DNA from: an uncultured Butyricicoccus sp.
GTDB taxonomy: Bacteria > Bacillota > Clostridia > Oscillospirales > Butyricicoccaceae
NCBI GenBank assembly: GCA_900557315.1
Contig: USSI01000002.1
Span: forward strand, 1-28,221
DNA length: 28,221 nt
Direction of reading: 5' to 3'
Below, in pieces: positions 1 to 7,011 of this stretch. Under the pieces are notes generated by a model. It saw only the letters and a list, made by a program, of their open reading frames with translations, had not been told where the DNA came from and ran no database searches. Each line of letters begins with the position of its first letter. Positions within the stretch are counted from its first letter, which is position 1. A program made the translations under genes and the position numbers.

Positions 1-1048
1 TGATGCTGGTCAGCGGGGTTTTCAGTTCGTGCGACACGTTGGCGGTAAACTCCTGCCGCTGGCGCTCAGCCTGGTCGCGTTCGGTGATATCGACCACAAA
101 CAGCACCGCCGCATGGCCCTGCCCGTCCTCCGCGACCGAGCTTGCGGTCAGCGAATAGACGCGGCCGTCCTTTTCCATCCTGCCGTGCGCGCTCGCGCCG
201 CCGAGCGCCTCCTCGACCACGCGGATGTATTCCGGGTCGCGGCACAGCGTCATATAACCGCCTTTCACGCTGTCCTCGGGGAACAGCGCGCACACCGCGC
301 GGTTGGCGAACAGGATGTCGCCCTGCGCGGAAAACAGCACCAGCCCCTCGTCCATGCGGGCGGTAATGTCGTCAAACTCCGCCTGACGGCGTTTGAGTTC
401 GTTCAGCTGGGAGGCGATCTTGTGGTTCTGCTTATCCATGCGGTGCAGCAGGGGCGAAAGCTCGTCGTACGCATCGTTTTTGAGCGGCGCGTGCAGGTCG
501 AGCGTCACAATCGGCTCCAAAAACACATGGGTCAGCCAGCTGGCCAGCAGCGCCGCCACAAGAAGCGCAAGCAGCACGATCAGCACAATCCACGGCGAAG
601 CCGTGGACAGGGCGCCCAGCGCGCTGTCCGCCGTGGACGAAACGCGCAGCACCGCGCCGTTCCCCAGCCGCAGCGCATAGTAATAGGTCTGCTCGGACAG
701 CGTGGCGGACAGGCGGCTGGATTCGCCGACCCCGTTTTCCAGCGCCGCGGCAATCTCCGGCCGCGCGGCATGGTTTTCCATCCCGCTTATGTCGCTCTTA
801 TTGTCGTACAGCACCGCGCCGTCTTCCCCGACCAGCGTGATGCGGTCGGCATACACGCTGCCGATGCGCACGAGTTCCTGCCAGTCATCGTCCTGGATGA
901 CCGTGGCAATATAGTTGCACTCGTTCGCCAGACGGCTGCGCATATCCTGCGACAGGCCGGAATGCACCGCAACCAGCAGCAGCGAGGCGGTCAGCAGCAG
1001 GGTGACCAGCGCCGTCAGGAAAATACTGCCGAATACGCGCTTCCTCAT
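1..1048 (-). CDS. phoR: Phosphate-regulon sensor histidine kinase PhoR (C-terminus beyond window)
   Basis: Membrane histidine kinase that would phosphorylate PhoB under phosphate limitation. The 349 residues in the window show transmembrane helix 1 (about 7-28), an extracytoplasmic region (29-152), helix 2 (about 153-175), a PAS-like domain (about 222-322) and the start of the HisKA domain, with the phosphoacceptor His340 in the motif FTANVSHELKTPLTSI. The ATP-binding domain lies outside the window to the left. The ATG at 1048 overlaps the phoB stop by four bases (ATGA), so the two are translationally coupled. PhoR-type architecture (two helices, PAS, HisKA) and the phoB/pst context support the name; VicK/WalK-like kinases share the motif but not this context. 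The PAS ligand is unknown. Confidence 0.93.
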   Translation of the reverse strand, partial: MRKRVFGSIFLTALVTLLLTASLLLVAVHSGLSQDMRSRLANECNYIATVIQDDDWQELVRIGSVYADRITLVGEDGAVLYDNKSDISGMENHAARPEIAAALENGVGESSRLSATLSEQTYYYALRLGNGAVLRVSSTADSALGALSTASPWIVLIVLLALLVAALLASWLTHVFLEPIVTLDLHAPLKNDAYDELSPLLHRMDKQNHKIASQLNELKRRQAEFDDITARMDEGLVLFSAQGDILFANRAVCALFPEDSVKGGYMTLCRDPEYIRVVEEALGGASAHGRMEKDGRVYSLTASSVAEDGQGHAAVLFVVDITERDQAERQRQEFTANVSHELKTPLTSI

Positions 1049-1731
1049 CCATGGTCCCCCATGCGGTAGCCCACGCCGCGCACAGTTTCGATCATCGAGC
1101 CGCCCGTGCCCAGCTTCTGCCGCAGCGTGCGGATATGCACATCCACCGTGCGGGTTTCGCTCTCATTGCCATAGCCCCAGATATTCTCGAGCAGCACGTC
1201 GCGGGTAAGCACCGCGCCGCGGTTTTTCATCAAAAGGCACAGCAGCTGGTACTCCTTGAGCGTCAGCTGCACCTCGGTCTCGCCCACGTGCACACTGTGC
1301 GCCCGCTCGTCCACGCAGATATTGCCTGCGACCAGCGGGCGGGCCGCCTCTTCTTCCGCTGCCGCCCCCTGCGTGCGGCGCAGCACCGCGCGGATGCGCG
1401 CGACCAGCTCCATCATGCCGAAGGGCTTTGCGATATAATCATCCGCCCCGCTGTCCAGGCCGACCACCTTGTCGTATTCCGTGTTTTTCGCCGTCAGCAG
1501 GATGACCGGGATTTTCGCGGTCTCCTGCGCGGCGCGCAGCCGACGCAGGATGGTGATTCCATCCTCGCCGGGCAGCATGATATCCAGCAGGATCAGCTGG
1601 GGCTTATCCAGGCGCAGTGCGTCAAACAGCGCGCCGCCGTCCGAAAAGCCGCGCGCTTCCAGCCCGGTGTTCTGCAGCGTATAGACGACCAGTTCGCGGA
1701 TGCCCGCGTCATCCTCTACGCAGTAAATCAT
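1045..1731 (-). CDS. phoB: Phosphate-regulon response regulator PhoB/PhoP (OmpR family)
   Basis: Two-domain transcription factor of 228 residues: receiver domain (about 1-118) with acidic pocket E6/D7, phosphoacceptor Asp50 in LILLDIMLP and conserved Lys in IAKPFG, then a winged-helix DNA-binding domain ending in TVRGVGYRM. The open frame extends 38 codons upstream, but the ATG at 1731 is chosen because it starts exactly at the family N-terminus (MIYCVEDD) and has AAGGAGG eight bases upstream. It overlaps phoR by four bases. It sits downstream of phoU but is separated by a 110-base gap that carries a strong hairpin, so it may be expressed less than, or independently of, the pst genes. Expected targets are the TTNACA repeats upstream of pstS. 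Confidence 0.94.
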   Translation of the reverse strand: MIYCVEDDAGIRELVVYTLQNTGLEARGFSDGGALFDALRLDKPQLILLDIMLPGEDGITILRRLRAAQETAKIPVILLTAKNTEYDKVVGLDSGADDYIAKPFGMMELVARIRAVLRRTQGAAAEEEAARPLVAGNICVDERAHSVHVGETEVQLTLKEYQLLCLLMKNRGAVLTRDVLLENIWGYGNESETRTVDVHIRTLRQKLGTGGSMIETVRGVGYRMGDHG

Positions 1732-1806
1732 GCGTTTCCTCCTTAAAAGCCGCCCCTTGCGGCCATTTCCAACCCAGTTTACGCGTCCAAAGGCGCGCAT
1801 GTAACA

Positions 1807-1833
1807 GAAAATCACTGCGCTGCAGTGATTTTC
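1807..1833 (-). terminator. Perfect 12-bp hairpin between phoU and phoB
   Basis: Arms GAAAATCACTGC and GCAGTGATTTTC enclose a 3-base loop, starting eight bases after the phoU stop. The A-rich 5' side and U-rich 3' side give an intrinsic-terminator shape for the minus strand (and, by symmetry, the plus strand), though the U run after the stem is short. It probably ends most pstSCAB-phoU transcripts or sets the phoBR level by partial readthrough. Confidence 0.65.
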
Positions 1834-1841
1834 CTCAAACC

Positions 1842-2492
1842 TCAAGCTTTTTCCGCGCTCTTATGCATACCGGTGATGGAAAACTCCACCCACTCGGCGA
1901 TGTTGGTCGCGTGGTCGCCGATGCGCTCAAGGTACTTGGCGATCATCAAGATATCGAGCACCCACTCGCCGTGCTCCGGATTGTTCGCGATCTCCGCGAT
2001 CAGGTCCTTTTTGCACTCGGTAAACAGGTTATCCACCACGTCGTCGTACTCGATGACGCTCCATGCGAGCGTCAGGTCGCGGCGCACGAACGCATCCAGG
2101 CTGTCGGTGACCATCTTGATGGTCGCCTGCGCCATCTCCTCGATGTGCTTGTTGTGCCCGCAGGTGTTCGGCAGGTAGGTGACGATCTCGGCGATGTCGC
2201 TGGCCTGGTCGCCGATGCGCTCGATGTCGGTAATCATCTTAAGCACGGCCGAGATCAGGCGCAGGTCGCTCGCAACCGGCTGCTGCTGGAGCAGCAGTTT
2301 CAGGCACATGGACTCGATCTCGCGCTCCTTGCGGTCGATCTCCTGGTCGATGCGGATGGCGGATGCGGCGAGCTTGACGTCCTCGCTCAGCAGCGCCTTG
2401 ACCGAGCTGGCGATCGCGTTCTCGCACAGCGCGCCCATGGCGATCAGTTCGTTGTTCAGCTCCAGAAGCTGGGTGTCGAAACGGTTTCTCAT
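1842..2492 (-). CDS. phoU: Phosphate transport system regulator PhoU
   Basis: All-helical cytoplasmic protein of 216 residues that links the PstSCAB transporter to PhoR and dampens kinase activity when phosphate is ample. The two PhoU repeats are visible through their metal-binding signatures: TDIERIGDQASDIAE in the first and KYLERIGDHATNIAE in the second. Length is normal for the family. The ATG at 2492 shares one base with the pstB stop (TGATG), so translation is coupled. As last gene of the pst operon it is followed by a perfect hairpin. Confidence 0.96.
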   Translation of the reverse strand: MRNRFDTQLLELNNELIAMGALCENAIASSVKALLSEDVKLAASAIRIDQEIDRKEREIESMCLKLLLQQQPVASDLRLISAVLKMITDIERIGDQASDIAEIVTYLPNTCGHNKHIEEMAQATIKMVTDSLDAFVRRDLTLAWSVIEYDDVVDNLFTECKKDLIAEIANNPEHGEWVLDILMIAKYLERIGDHATNIAEWVEFSITGMHKSAEKA

Positions 2493-3247
2493 CAGCCGAA
2501 CCTCCCCGTGATGTAGTCCTCAGTGCGCTTGTCCTTGGGCATGGAGAACAGCTTCTCGGTCTCGCCGACCTCGATCATATCGCCCAGCAGGAAGAACGCG
2601 GTGGTATCGGATACGCGGGTAGCCTGCTGCATGTTGTGCGTCACCATGACAATAGTATAATCTTTTTTCAGCTCCAAAACAAGGTCTTCGATCTTCGCGG
2701 TCGAAATCGGGTCCAGGGCGGAGGTGGCCTCGTCCATGAGGAGGACGTCGGGCTCCACCGCCAGGGCGCGGGCGATGCAGATACGCTGCTGCTGGCCGCC
2801 GGACATGGACAGCGCGGATTTTTTCAGGCAGTCCTTGGTCTCGTCCCAGATCGCGGCGTGGCGCAGCGAAGTCTCAACGATCTCGTCGAGTTTGACGCGG
2901 CTCTTGATGCCGTGCGTGCGCGGACCGTAGGCGATGTTGTCGTAAATCGACATCGGGAACGGGTTGGGCTTCTGGAACACCATGCCCACGCGCTTGCGCA
3001 GCAGGTTTACGTCGCAGTCGTGGTAGATGTCCTCGCCGTCCAGGCGGATATCGCCCGTGATCTTGCAGCCCTCGACCAGATCGTTCATGCGGTTGAGCGA
3101 GCGCAGCAGGGTGGACTTGCCGCAGCCGGACGGGCCGATGAAGGCCGTGATCTCATTGGCCTTGATGTCCAGGTCAATATCGTGCAGGGCATGGAAATCC
3201 CCGTAATAAAGGTTCATGTCCTTGATCTCAATTTTATTTTCGTTCAT
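2492..3247 (-). CDS. pstB: Phosphate ABC transporter ATP-binding protein PstB
   Basis: ATPase subunit of the high-affinity phosphate importer, 251 residues with the start at 3247. Walker [10 protein letters not shown] (38-46), Q-loop in VFQKPNPFP, signature [10 protein letters not shown] and Walker [13 protein letters not shown] are all intact, followed by the switch histidine (VTHN). The chosen ATG matches the usual PstB N-terminus and has AAAGAGGG upstream. The frame stays open for about 57 more codons back to an ATG that overlaps the pstA stop (TGATG at 3415), and an internal ATG at 3391 has GGGGGA upstream, so a longer form of the protein is possible. Overlaps phoU by one base. Confidence 0.95.
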   Translation of the reverse strand: MNENKIEIKDMNLYYGDFHALHDIDLDIKANEITAFIGPSGCGKSTLLRSLNRMNDLVEGCKITGDIRLDGEDIYHDCDVNLLRKRVGMVFQKPNPFPMSIYDNIAYGPRTHGIKSRVKLDEIVETSLRHAAIWDETKDCLKKSALSMSGGQQQRICIARALAVEPDVLLMDEATSALDPISTAKIEDLVLELKKDYTIVMVTHNMQQATRVSDTTAFFLLGDMIEVGETEKLFSMPKDKRTEDYITGRFG

Positions 3248-3414
3248 AGATAACCCTCTTTTATCATTCATGCCGGAGGCCTGCCGCAGCGCGCGCGCCG
3301 AAGCGGCTGCATCGTGCGCAGCGGTATCCTGCTGTGTACTGCGGAACGGCGCCATGCGCCGGATCGACTGTACGAATTCACTGTGATCCATACCGTCCCC
3401 CGCTTTCCGGCCCA

Positions 3415-4299
3415 TCACTTTTTGGTCAGCTTTTTCGCGACGAACGCCGAAAGCGCGTTCATCAGAAGCACGACGACCAGCAGCACGACCGCGGTCGCGT
3501 ACGCTTCATTCATGTGCAGGCCCTCGCCGGACAGGACGTACATGTGGATGGCGAGCGTACGGCCGGACTGGAACAGCCCGGGGATCTGCGCCATCGTGCC
3601 CGCGGTGAAGATCAGCGCGGCGGTCTCGCCGACGATGCGGCCGATCGCCAGGATGATGCCGGACAGGATGCCGGGCATTGCGCTCGGCAGCACGATGCGG
3701 AACACCGTGCGCAGGCGTCCGGCGCCCAGGCCGAACGAGCCTTCGCGGAAGGTATCCGGCACTGCCATCAGCGCTTCCTCCGCGGTGCGCATGATGAGCG
3801 GCAGGATCATGATCGCCAGCGTCATGCCGCCCGCGATCAGCGAGTAACCCCAGTGCAGCTGGGTGACAAAGAACAGCATGCCGAACAGGCCGTACACGAT
3901 GGACGGGATGCCGGAGAGCGTCTCGGTCGTGATGCGGATGATACCCACCAGCTTGTTGCCGCGCTTTGCATACTCATTGAGGTAAATCGCGGTGAACAGG
4001 CCGAGCGGCACCGCGATGACCAGCGCGAGCAGGGTCATCTCGACCGTGGTGATAATAGCCGGCATCATGGATACGTTGTCCGAATTGTAGGTCCACTCAA
4101 ACAGGGAGGGCTTGAGGTTCGGGATGCCGTTGATTAAGATGTACGCAATCAGGAACAGCAGCACGGCAAAGGTGATGACCGCCGCTGCGTAGACCAGCCC
4201 CTTCTGCACGCGCGCCTTGGTGCGCCCGTACATCTTTTTCGGCTGTTCCTTTGCCTTGGCTTCGACTTTTTCCGTGGTTTTGGTGGCTTCGCTCGTCAT
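3415..4299 (-). CDS. pstA: Phosphate ABC transporter permease PstA
   Basis: Second membrane subunit of the phosphate importer, 294 residues. A charged cytoplasmic N-terminus (about 1-33) precedes six predicted membrane segments; the binding-protein-dependent transport signature lies in the loop [21 protein letters not shown], the EAA motif that docks on PstB. The sequence [15 protein letters not shown] is typical of PstA/PstC. The ATG at 4299 overlaps the pstC stop by four bases (ATGA) and has AAAAGGAGG inside the pstC tail. A gap or a pstB extension of 167 bases follows before the canonical pstB start. Confidence 0.95.
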   Translation of the reverse strand: MTSEATKTTEKVEAKAKEQPKKMYGRTKARVQKGLVYAAAVITFAVLLFLIAYILINGIPNLKPSLFEWTYNSDNVSMMPAIITTVEMTLLALVIAVPLGLFTAIYLNEYAKRGNKLVGIIRITTETLSGIPSIVYGLFGMLFFVTQLHWGYSLIAGGMTLAIMILPLIMRTAEEALMAVPDTFREGSFGLGAGRLRTVFRIVLPSAMPGILSGIILAIGRIVGETAALIFTAGTMAQIPGLFQSGRTLAIHMYVLSGEGLHMNEAYATAVVLLVVVLLMNALSAFVAKKLTKK

Positions 4300-5198
4300 G
4301 CGTCCTTCCTCCTTTTGAGCACCGAGAACGCCAGGTTAATCAGCAGGATAAATACAAACAGCACAACGCCCGTGGCGATCAGCGCCTCGCGGTGCAGGCC
4401 GCTTGCATAGCCCATCTCGATGACGATATTCGCGGTCATGGTGCGGATGCCGTCCAGCAGGCTTGCGGTCAGGCGCGGCTGGTTGCCCGCTACCATGATG
4501 ACCGCCATGGTCTCGCCGATCGCGCGGCCGATGCCGAGCACGATGCCCGCCAGCACGCCGGACTTGGCCGCCGGCAGCATGACCGAGAACACCGCGCGCT
4601 CATGCGTTGCGCCCATGGCAACCGCGCCTTCATAATAGGCGTTGGGCACAGCGCGCAGCGCAGCCTCGGATACGCCGATGATGGTCGGCAGGATCATGAT
4701 GCCGAGCAGGATGGAAGCGGACAGGATGGTCGCACCCGAGGAGATGTCCGCCCCGAAAAACTGGGCCACATCGAGCACAGTCGGCGCGATGACCACCATG
4801 CCGAAAAAGCCGTATACAATGGACGGGATGCCCGCCAGCAGCTCGGTGCAGGGCTTGAGAATGCCGTAAATGCGCTTCGGGCAGTAGAACGCCATGAAGA
4901 TGGCGGTCAGCAGGCCGACCGGCACGCCGATCACGATCGCGCCTGCGGTGATGTAAATACTGCCGACGATCATCGGCAGGATGCCGTAGATATCATTGCC
5001 CGGCCGCCAGGTCGTACCCGTGAGGAAATTTAAAAAGCCGATTTCCTTCATAGCCGGCAGGCCGTTGGCAAACAGGAACACGCAGATCAGGGCGACCGCC
5101 AGAATGGACGCCAGCGCGCAGACCAAAAACACGCCGTGCATAATGGTCTCGCGCAGGTTTTTCCAGCCGCTCCGCTGCCGGGTTGCGGAATCATTCAT
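4296..5198 (-). CDS. pstC: Phosphate ABC transporter permease PstC
   Basis: First membrane subunit of the phosphate importer, 300 residues. Six membrane segments; [14 protein letters not shown] and the EAA loop (SEAALRAVPNAYYEGAVAMGA) are clear. The start at ATG 5198 is chosen because GGGGTGAT lies at good distance; an in-frame GTG four codons upstream would run into that site. Overlaps pstA by four bases. The 74 bases between pstS and pstC hold a hairpin, a common way of keeping PstS levels above those of the membrane subunits. Confidence 0.95.
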   Translation of the reverse strand: MNDSATRQRSGWKNLRETIMHGVFLVCALASILAVALICVFLFANGLPAMKEIGFLNFLTGTTWRPGNDIYGILPMIVGSIYITAGAIVIGVPVGLLTAIFMAFYCPKRIYGILKPCTELLAGIPSIVYGFFGMVVIAPTVLDVAQFFGADISSGATILSASILLGIMILPTIIGVSEAALRAVPNAYYEGAVAMGATHERAVFSVMLPAAKSGVLAGIVLGIGRAIGETMAVIMVAGNQPRLTASLLDGIRTMTANIVIEMGYASGLHREALIATGVVLFVFILLINLAFSVLKRRKDA

Positions 5199-5222
5199 TA
5201 TCAATATCACCCCATAGACAGT

Positions 5223-5258
5223 GGGAAAAGGGCGAAAACCATTCCGCCCTTCATTCCC
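5223..5258 (-). other. Intercistronic hairpin between pstS and pstC
   Basis: Arms GGGAA..AAGGGCG and CGCCCTT..TTCCC (two-base bulge, 10-base loop) start 14 bases after the pstS stop. No U tract follows on the minus strand, so it is more likely an mRNA-stabilising or processing stem than a full terminator. Confidence 0.5.
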
Positions 5259-5272
5259 TGTTCTTCTTGTGT

Positions 5273-6163
5273 TTACGCCGCTACGTCAGCCCAGTCGGTC
5301 GTCTCGCCGACATAGATGCTGCGGATCTGATCCATGGTCAGGTTTTCAACCGTGTTCGCCGGGTTTACAACAACCGCGATGCCGTCCAGTGCGATTGCAG
5401 TGCCGGTCAGCTCAGCTGCTTCTTCGTCCTTCAGCTCGCGGGACGCCATGCCGATGGCAAAGGTACCGTCCATCGCGCCGGTCATACCGGAGGTGGAGTC
5501 AGAGGTCTGGAGGTCGATCTGCGCATTCGGGTTAACTGCCTTGTATGCCTCGATCAGCTTCTCCATAACCGGGGATACCGAGGAGGAACCGCCTACTGCG
5601 ATCTGGCCGGAAGAGCCGTCCGAAGTGAACGCCGCAGCCGCGTCGTCAACCTTGATGTAGCCTTCCTCTTCAACGATGGCCTGGCCGTCCGCGCTCATGA
5701 TAAAGTTAATGAAGTCAGCCGCAACGCCGGTCGGCTCGCCCTTGGTCGCAATGTTGAACGGACGGGACAGGGTGTAGTCGCCGCTCTTTACGTTCTCGAC
5801 AGTCGCCTCAACGCCGTCAACGGTAACCGCCTTAACGGTGTCGTTCAGGGAGCCGAGGGAAACATAGCCGATCGCCGCTTCGTTGCCGGCAACCGTGGTC
5901 AGTACCGCGTCGGTACGGTTGGCAATTTCAGCTTCAACCGTGGTGTTGTCGCCGTTGTCGTCCTCAACGCCGGTCAGCTCGACGAACGCGCCGCGGGTGC
6001 CCGAGCCGTCCTCACGGGATACGACATGGATCGCGCCGGAAGCGCCGGTGGTCTCGCCCTGGGTTTCCTCTCCGGTGGTTGCAGCAGGTTCGTTGCTGCT
6101 GCAGCCTGCCAGTGCGCCGCACAGCATCAGGCCAGCCAGCAGCAGGGATACGCTCTTTTTCAT
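5273..6163 (-). CDS. pstS: Phosphate-binding lipoprotein PstS, circularly permuted
   Basis: Periplasm-side phosphate receptor of the Pst importer, 296 residues. Lipoprotein signal with lipobox ALAGC (lipidated Cys21), then a Thr/Glu-rich linker to residue 43. All PstS motifs are present but in swapped order. The segment that is normally C-terminal comes first: IHVVSREDGSGTRGAF (45-60, phosphate-binding S49/R50 and S54-G55-T56), AIGYVSLGSL (97-106) and the usual end region FINFIMSADGQAIVEEEGYI (151-170). Then a linker leads to the usual N-terminus: AVGGSSSVSPVMEKL (189-203), TSDSTSGMTGA (220-230), IGMASRELKDEE (237-248) and MDQIRSIYVGETTDWADV (277-294), where the protein stops. Length equals a normal PstS, so this is a permutation and not a fusion. 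The ATG at 6163 has AAGGAG ten bases upstream. First gene of the pst operon. Confidence 0.93.
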   Translation of the reverse strand: MKKSVSLLLAGLMLCGALAGCSSNEPAATTGEETQGETTGASGAIHVVSREDGSGTRGAFVELTGVEDDNGDNTTVEAEIANRTDAVLTTVAGNEAAIGYVSLGSLNDTVKAVTVDGVEATVENVKSGDYTLSRPFNIATKGEPTGVAADFINFIMSADGQAIVEEEGYIKVDDAAAAFTSDGSSGQIAVGGSSSVSPVMEKLIEAYKAVNPNAQIDLQTSDSTSGMTGAMDGTFAIGMASRELKDEEAAELTGTAIALDGIAVVVNPANTVENLTMDQIRSIYVGETTDWADVAA

Positions 6164-6185
6164 AATGGTTATTTCTCCTTTGCAT

Positions 6186-6216
6186 GATGTTCTTGTTTTT
6201 TTGTTACAAGAACATC
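6186..6216 (-). other. Hairpin in the pstS 5' leader
   Basis: Perfect 11-bp arms GATGTTCTTGT and ACAAGAACATC around an A-rich 9-base loop. It lies between the Pho-box promoter and the pstS ribosome binding site, ending a few bases before AAGGAG. No U tract follows, so it is not a terminator; it could stabilise the mRNA or influence ribosome access. Confidence 0.6.
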
Positions 6217-6224
6217 TTACGGAG

Positions 6225-6287
6225 ATTATGTAAAATCCAAAAGGCAAGGTTTGTAAAATCCATGTTAAGTGCAAAACCTTGTGTAAA
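6225..6287 (-). promoter_or_regulatory. pstS promoter with PhoB/PhoP boxes
   Basis: On the minus strand there are five TTNACA-like repeats: TTTACA (6282-6287), TTTGCA (6270-6275), TTAACA (6263-6268), TTTACA (6252-6257) and TTTACA (6229-6234). Several are about 11 bases, or multiples of it, apart, as in the Bacillus PhoP box. A -10 candidate CATAAT (6225-6230) has no recognisable -35 at 17 bases, as expected for an activator-dependent promoter. Confidence 0.7.
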
Positions 6288-6293
6288 GTGTGC

Positions 6294-6331
6294 AAAAAAA
6301 GACGGAGAAACTCGCGTTTCGCCGTCTTTTT
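6294..6331 (-). terminator. Intrinsic terminator of greA
   Basis: Arms AAAGACGGCGAAAC and GTTTCTCCGTCTTT (one mismatch) around a GCGA loop, followed by a T run on the minus strand. It separates greA from the pstS promoter. Confidence 0.85.
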
Positions 6332-6364
6332 GCCTGTTATATCCTTTGTCAGTCGCCTGTGCCG

Positions 6365-6862
6365 TCACAGGATGCTGCCTGTGCCGTCGTCCTGGCCCTT
6401 TGTGATGGAGCGGATGACAACGGTATAGGCGTCCCCTTCCTCCGTGGAGACGCGCACATGGTCGCCCTGTTTTTTGCCGAGCAGCGCCCGCCCGAGCGGC
6501 GCGTCGCGGCTGATGCGGCCCTGCAGCGGGTCGCAGCGCACGCTGGTCACGACCTGGATGGTATCCGTCTCTCCATCGTCCTCAAAATACAGTTCAACCT
6601 GGTCGAACAGGCCGACCTCGTCCGCCGCCGCCGTGTCCTCGATCACGCGGGCGTTCTTTATCATGCGCTCCAGATAGCGGATGCGGCTGCGGTTGCGGTT
6701 CTGCGCCTGTTTGGCGGCCTTGTACTCGAAATTCTCGCTCAGGTCGCCGAAGGCGCGCGTGCGCTTGACCTCCTCGATCAGCTCGGGCATCAGTTCCAGC
6801 CTGCGGTGGTCCAGCTCCTTGCGCATCATCTCCAGGTCCTGTTCGGTCAGTTCGTTGTGCAT
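6365..6862 (-). CDS. greA: Transcription elongation factor GreA/GreB family
   Basis: Rescues backtracked RNA polymerase by stimulating transcript cleavage through the secondary channel. 165 residues: N-terminal coiled coil (about 1-75) with the tip motif FGDLSENFEYKAAK, whose acidic residues Asp40 and Glu43 match the catalytic pair of GreA, and a C-terminal FKBP-like domain with the family ending SPLGRALLGKKQGD-type region (DAPLGRALLGKKQGD). The ATG at 6862 has GAGGGAG upstream; the longer open frame is discarded because it would run through the promoter and the previous terminator. Single-gene unit with its own promoter and terminator. Confidence 0.93.
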   Translation of the reverse strand: MHNELTEQDLEMMRKELDHRRLELMPELIEEVKRTRAFGDLSENFEYKAAKQAQNRNRSRIRYLERMIKNARVIEDTAAADEVGLFDQVELYFEDDGETDTIQVVTSVRCDPLQGRISRDAPLGRALLGKKQGDHVRVSTEEGDAYTVVIRSITKGQDDGTGSIL

Positions 6863-6922
6863 AACGTCACTCCCTCTGTTTTCCCCGGCGGGACGGGACG
6901 CGTCTTCCCCCGCCGTGCGTCC

Positions 6923-6951
6923 AGTGTAGCACAACCGGGCGGGGAATGCAA
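6923..6951 (-). promoter_or_regulatory. Sigma-A promoter of greA
   Basis: Minus strand TTGCAT (6946-6951), 17-base spacer, TACACT (6923-6928). It is about 60 bases upstream of the greA start codon. Confidence 0.75.
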
Positions 6952-6979
6952 GGCGCCGCGCTTTCCGCCGCCGCAAGCG

Positions 6980-7007
6980 AAAACGGACCGCTTCCGCAGT
7001 CCGTTTT
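6980..7007 (-). terminator. Intrinsic terminator after the O-antigen ligase-like gene
   Basis: Nine-base arms AAAACGGAC and GTCCGTTTT with an inner GC-GGAA-GC extension, starting five bases after the stop at 7012. The T tract is short. Confidence 0.7.
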
Positions 7008-7011
7008 TCCA

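Noticed and set aside
29..1069. Long plus-strand open frame of 346 codons opposite phoR
   Set aside because: It is the antisense shadow of a GC-rich kinase gene whose minus-strand translation gives clear PAS and HisKA motifs.
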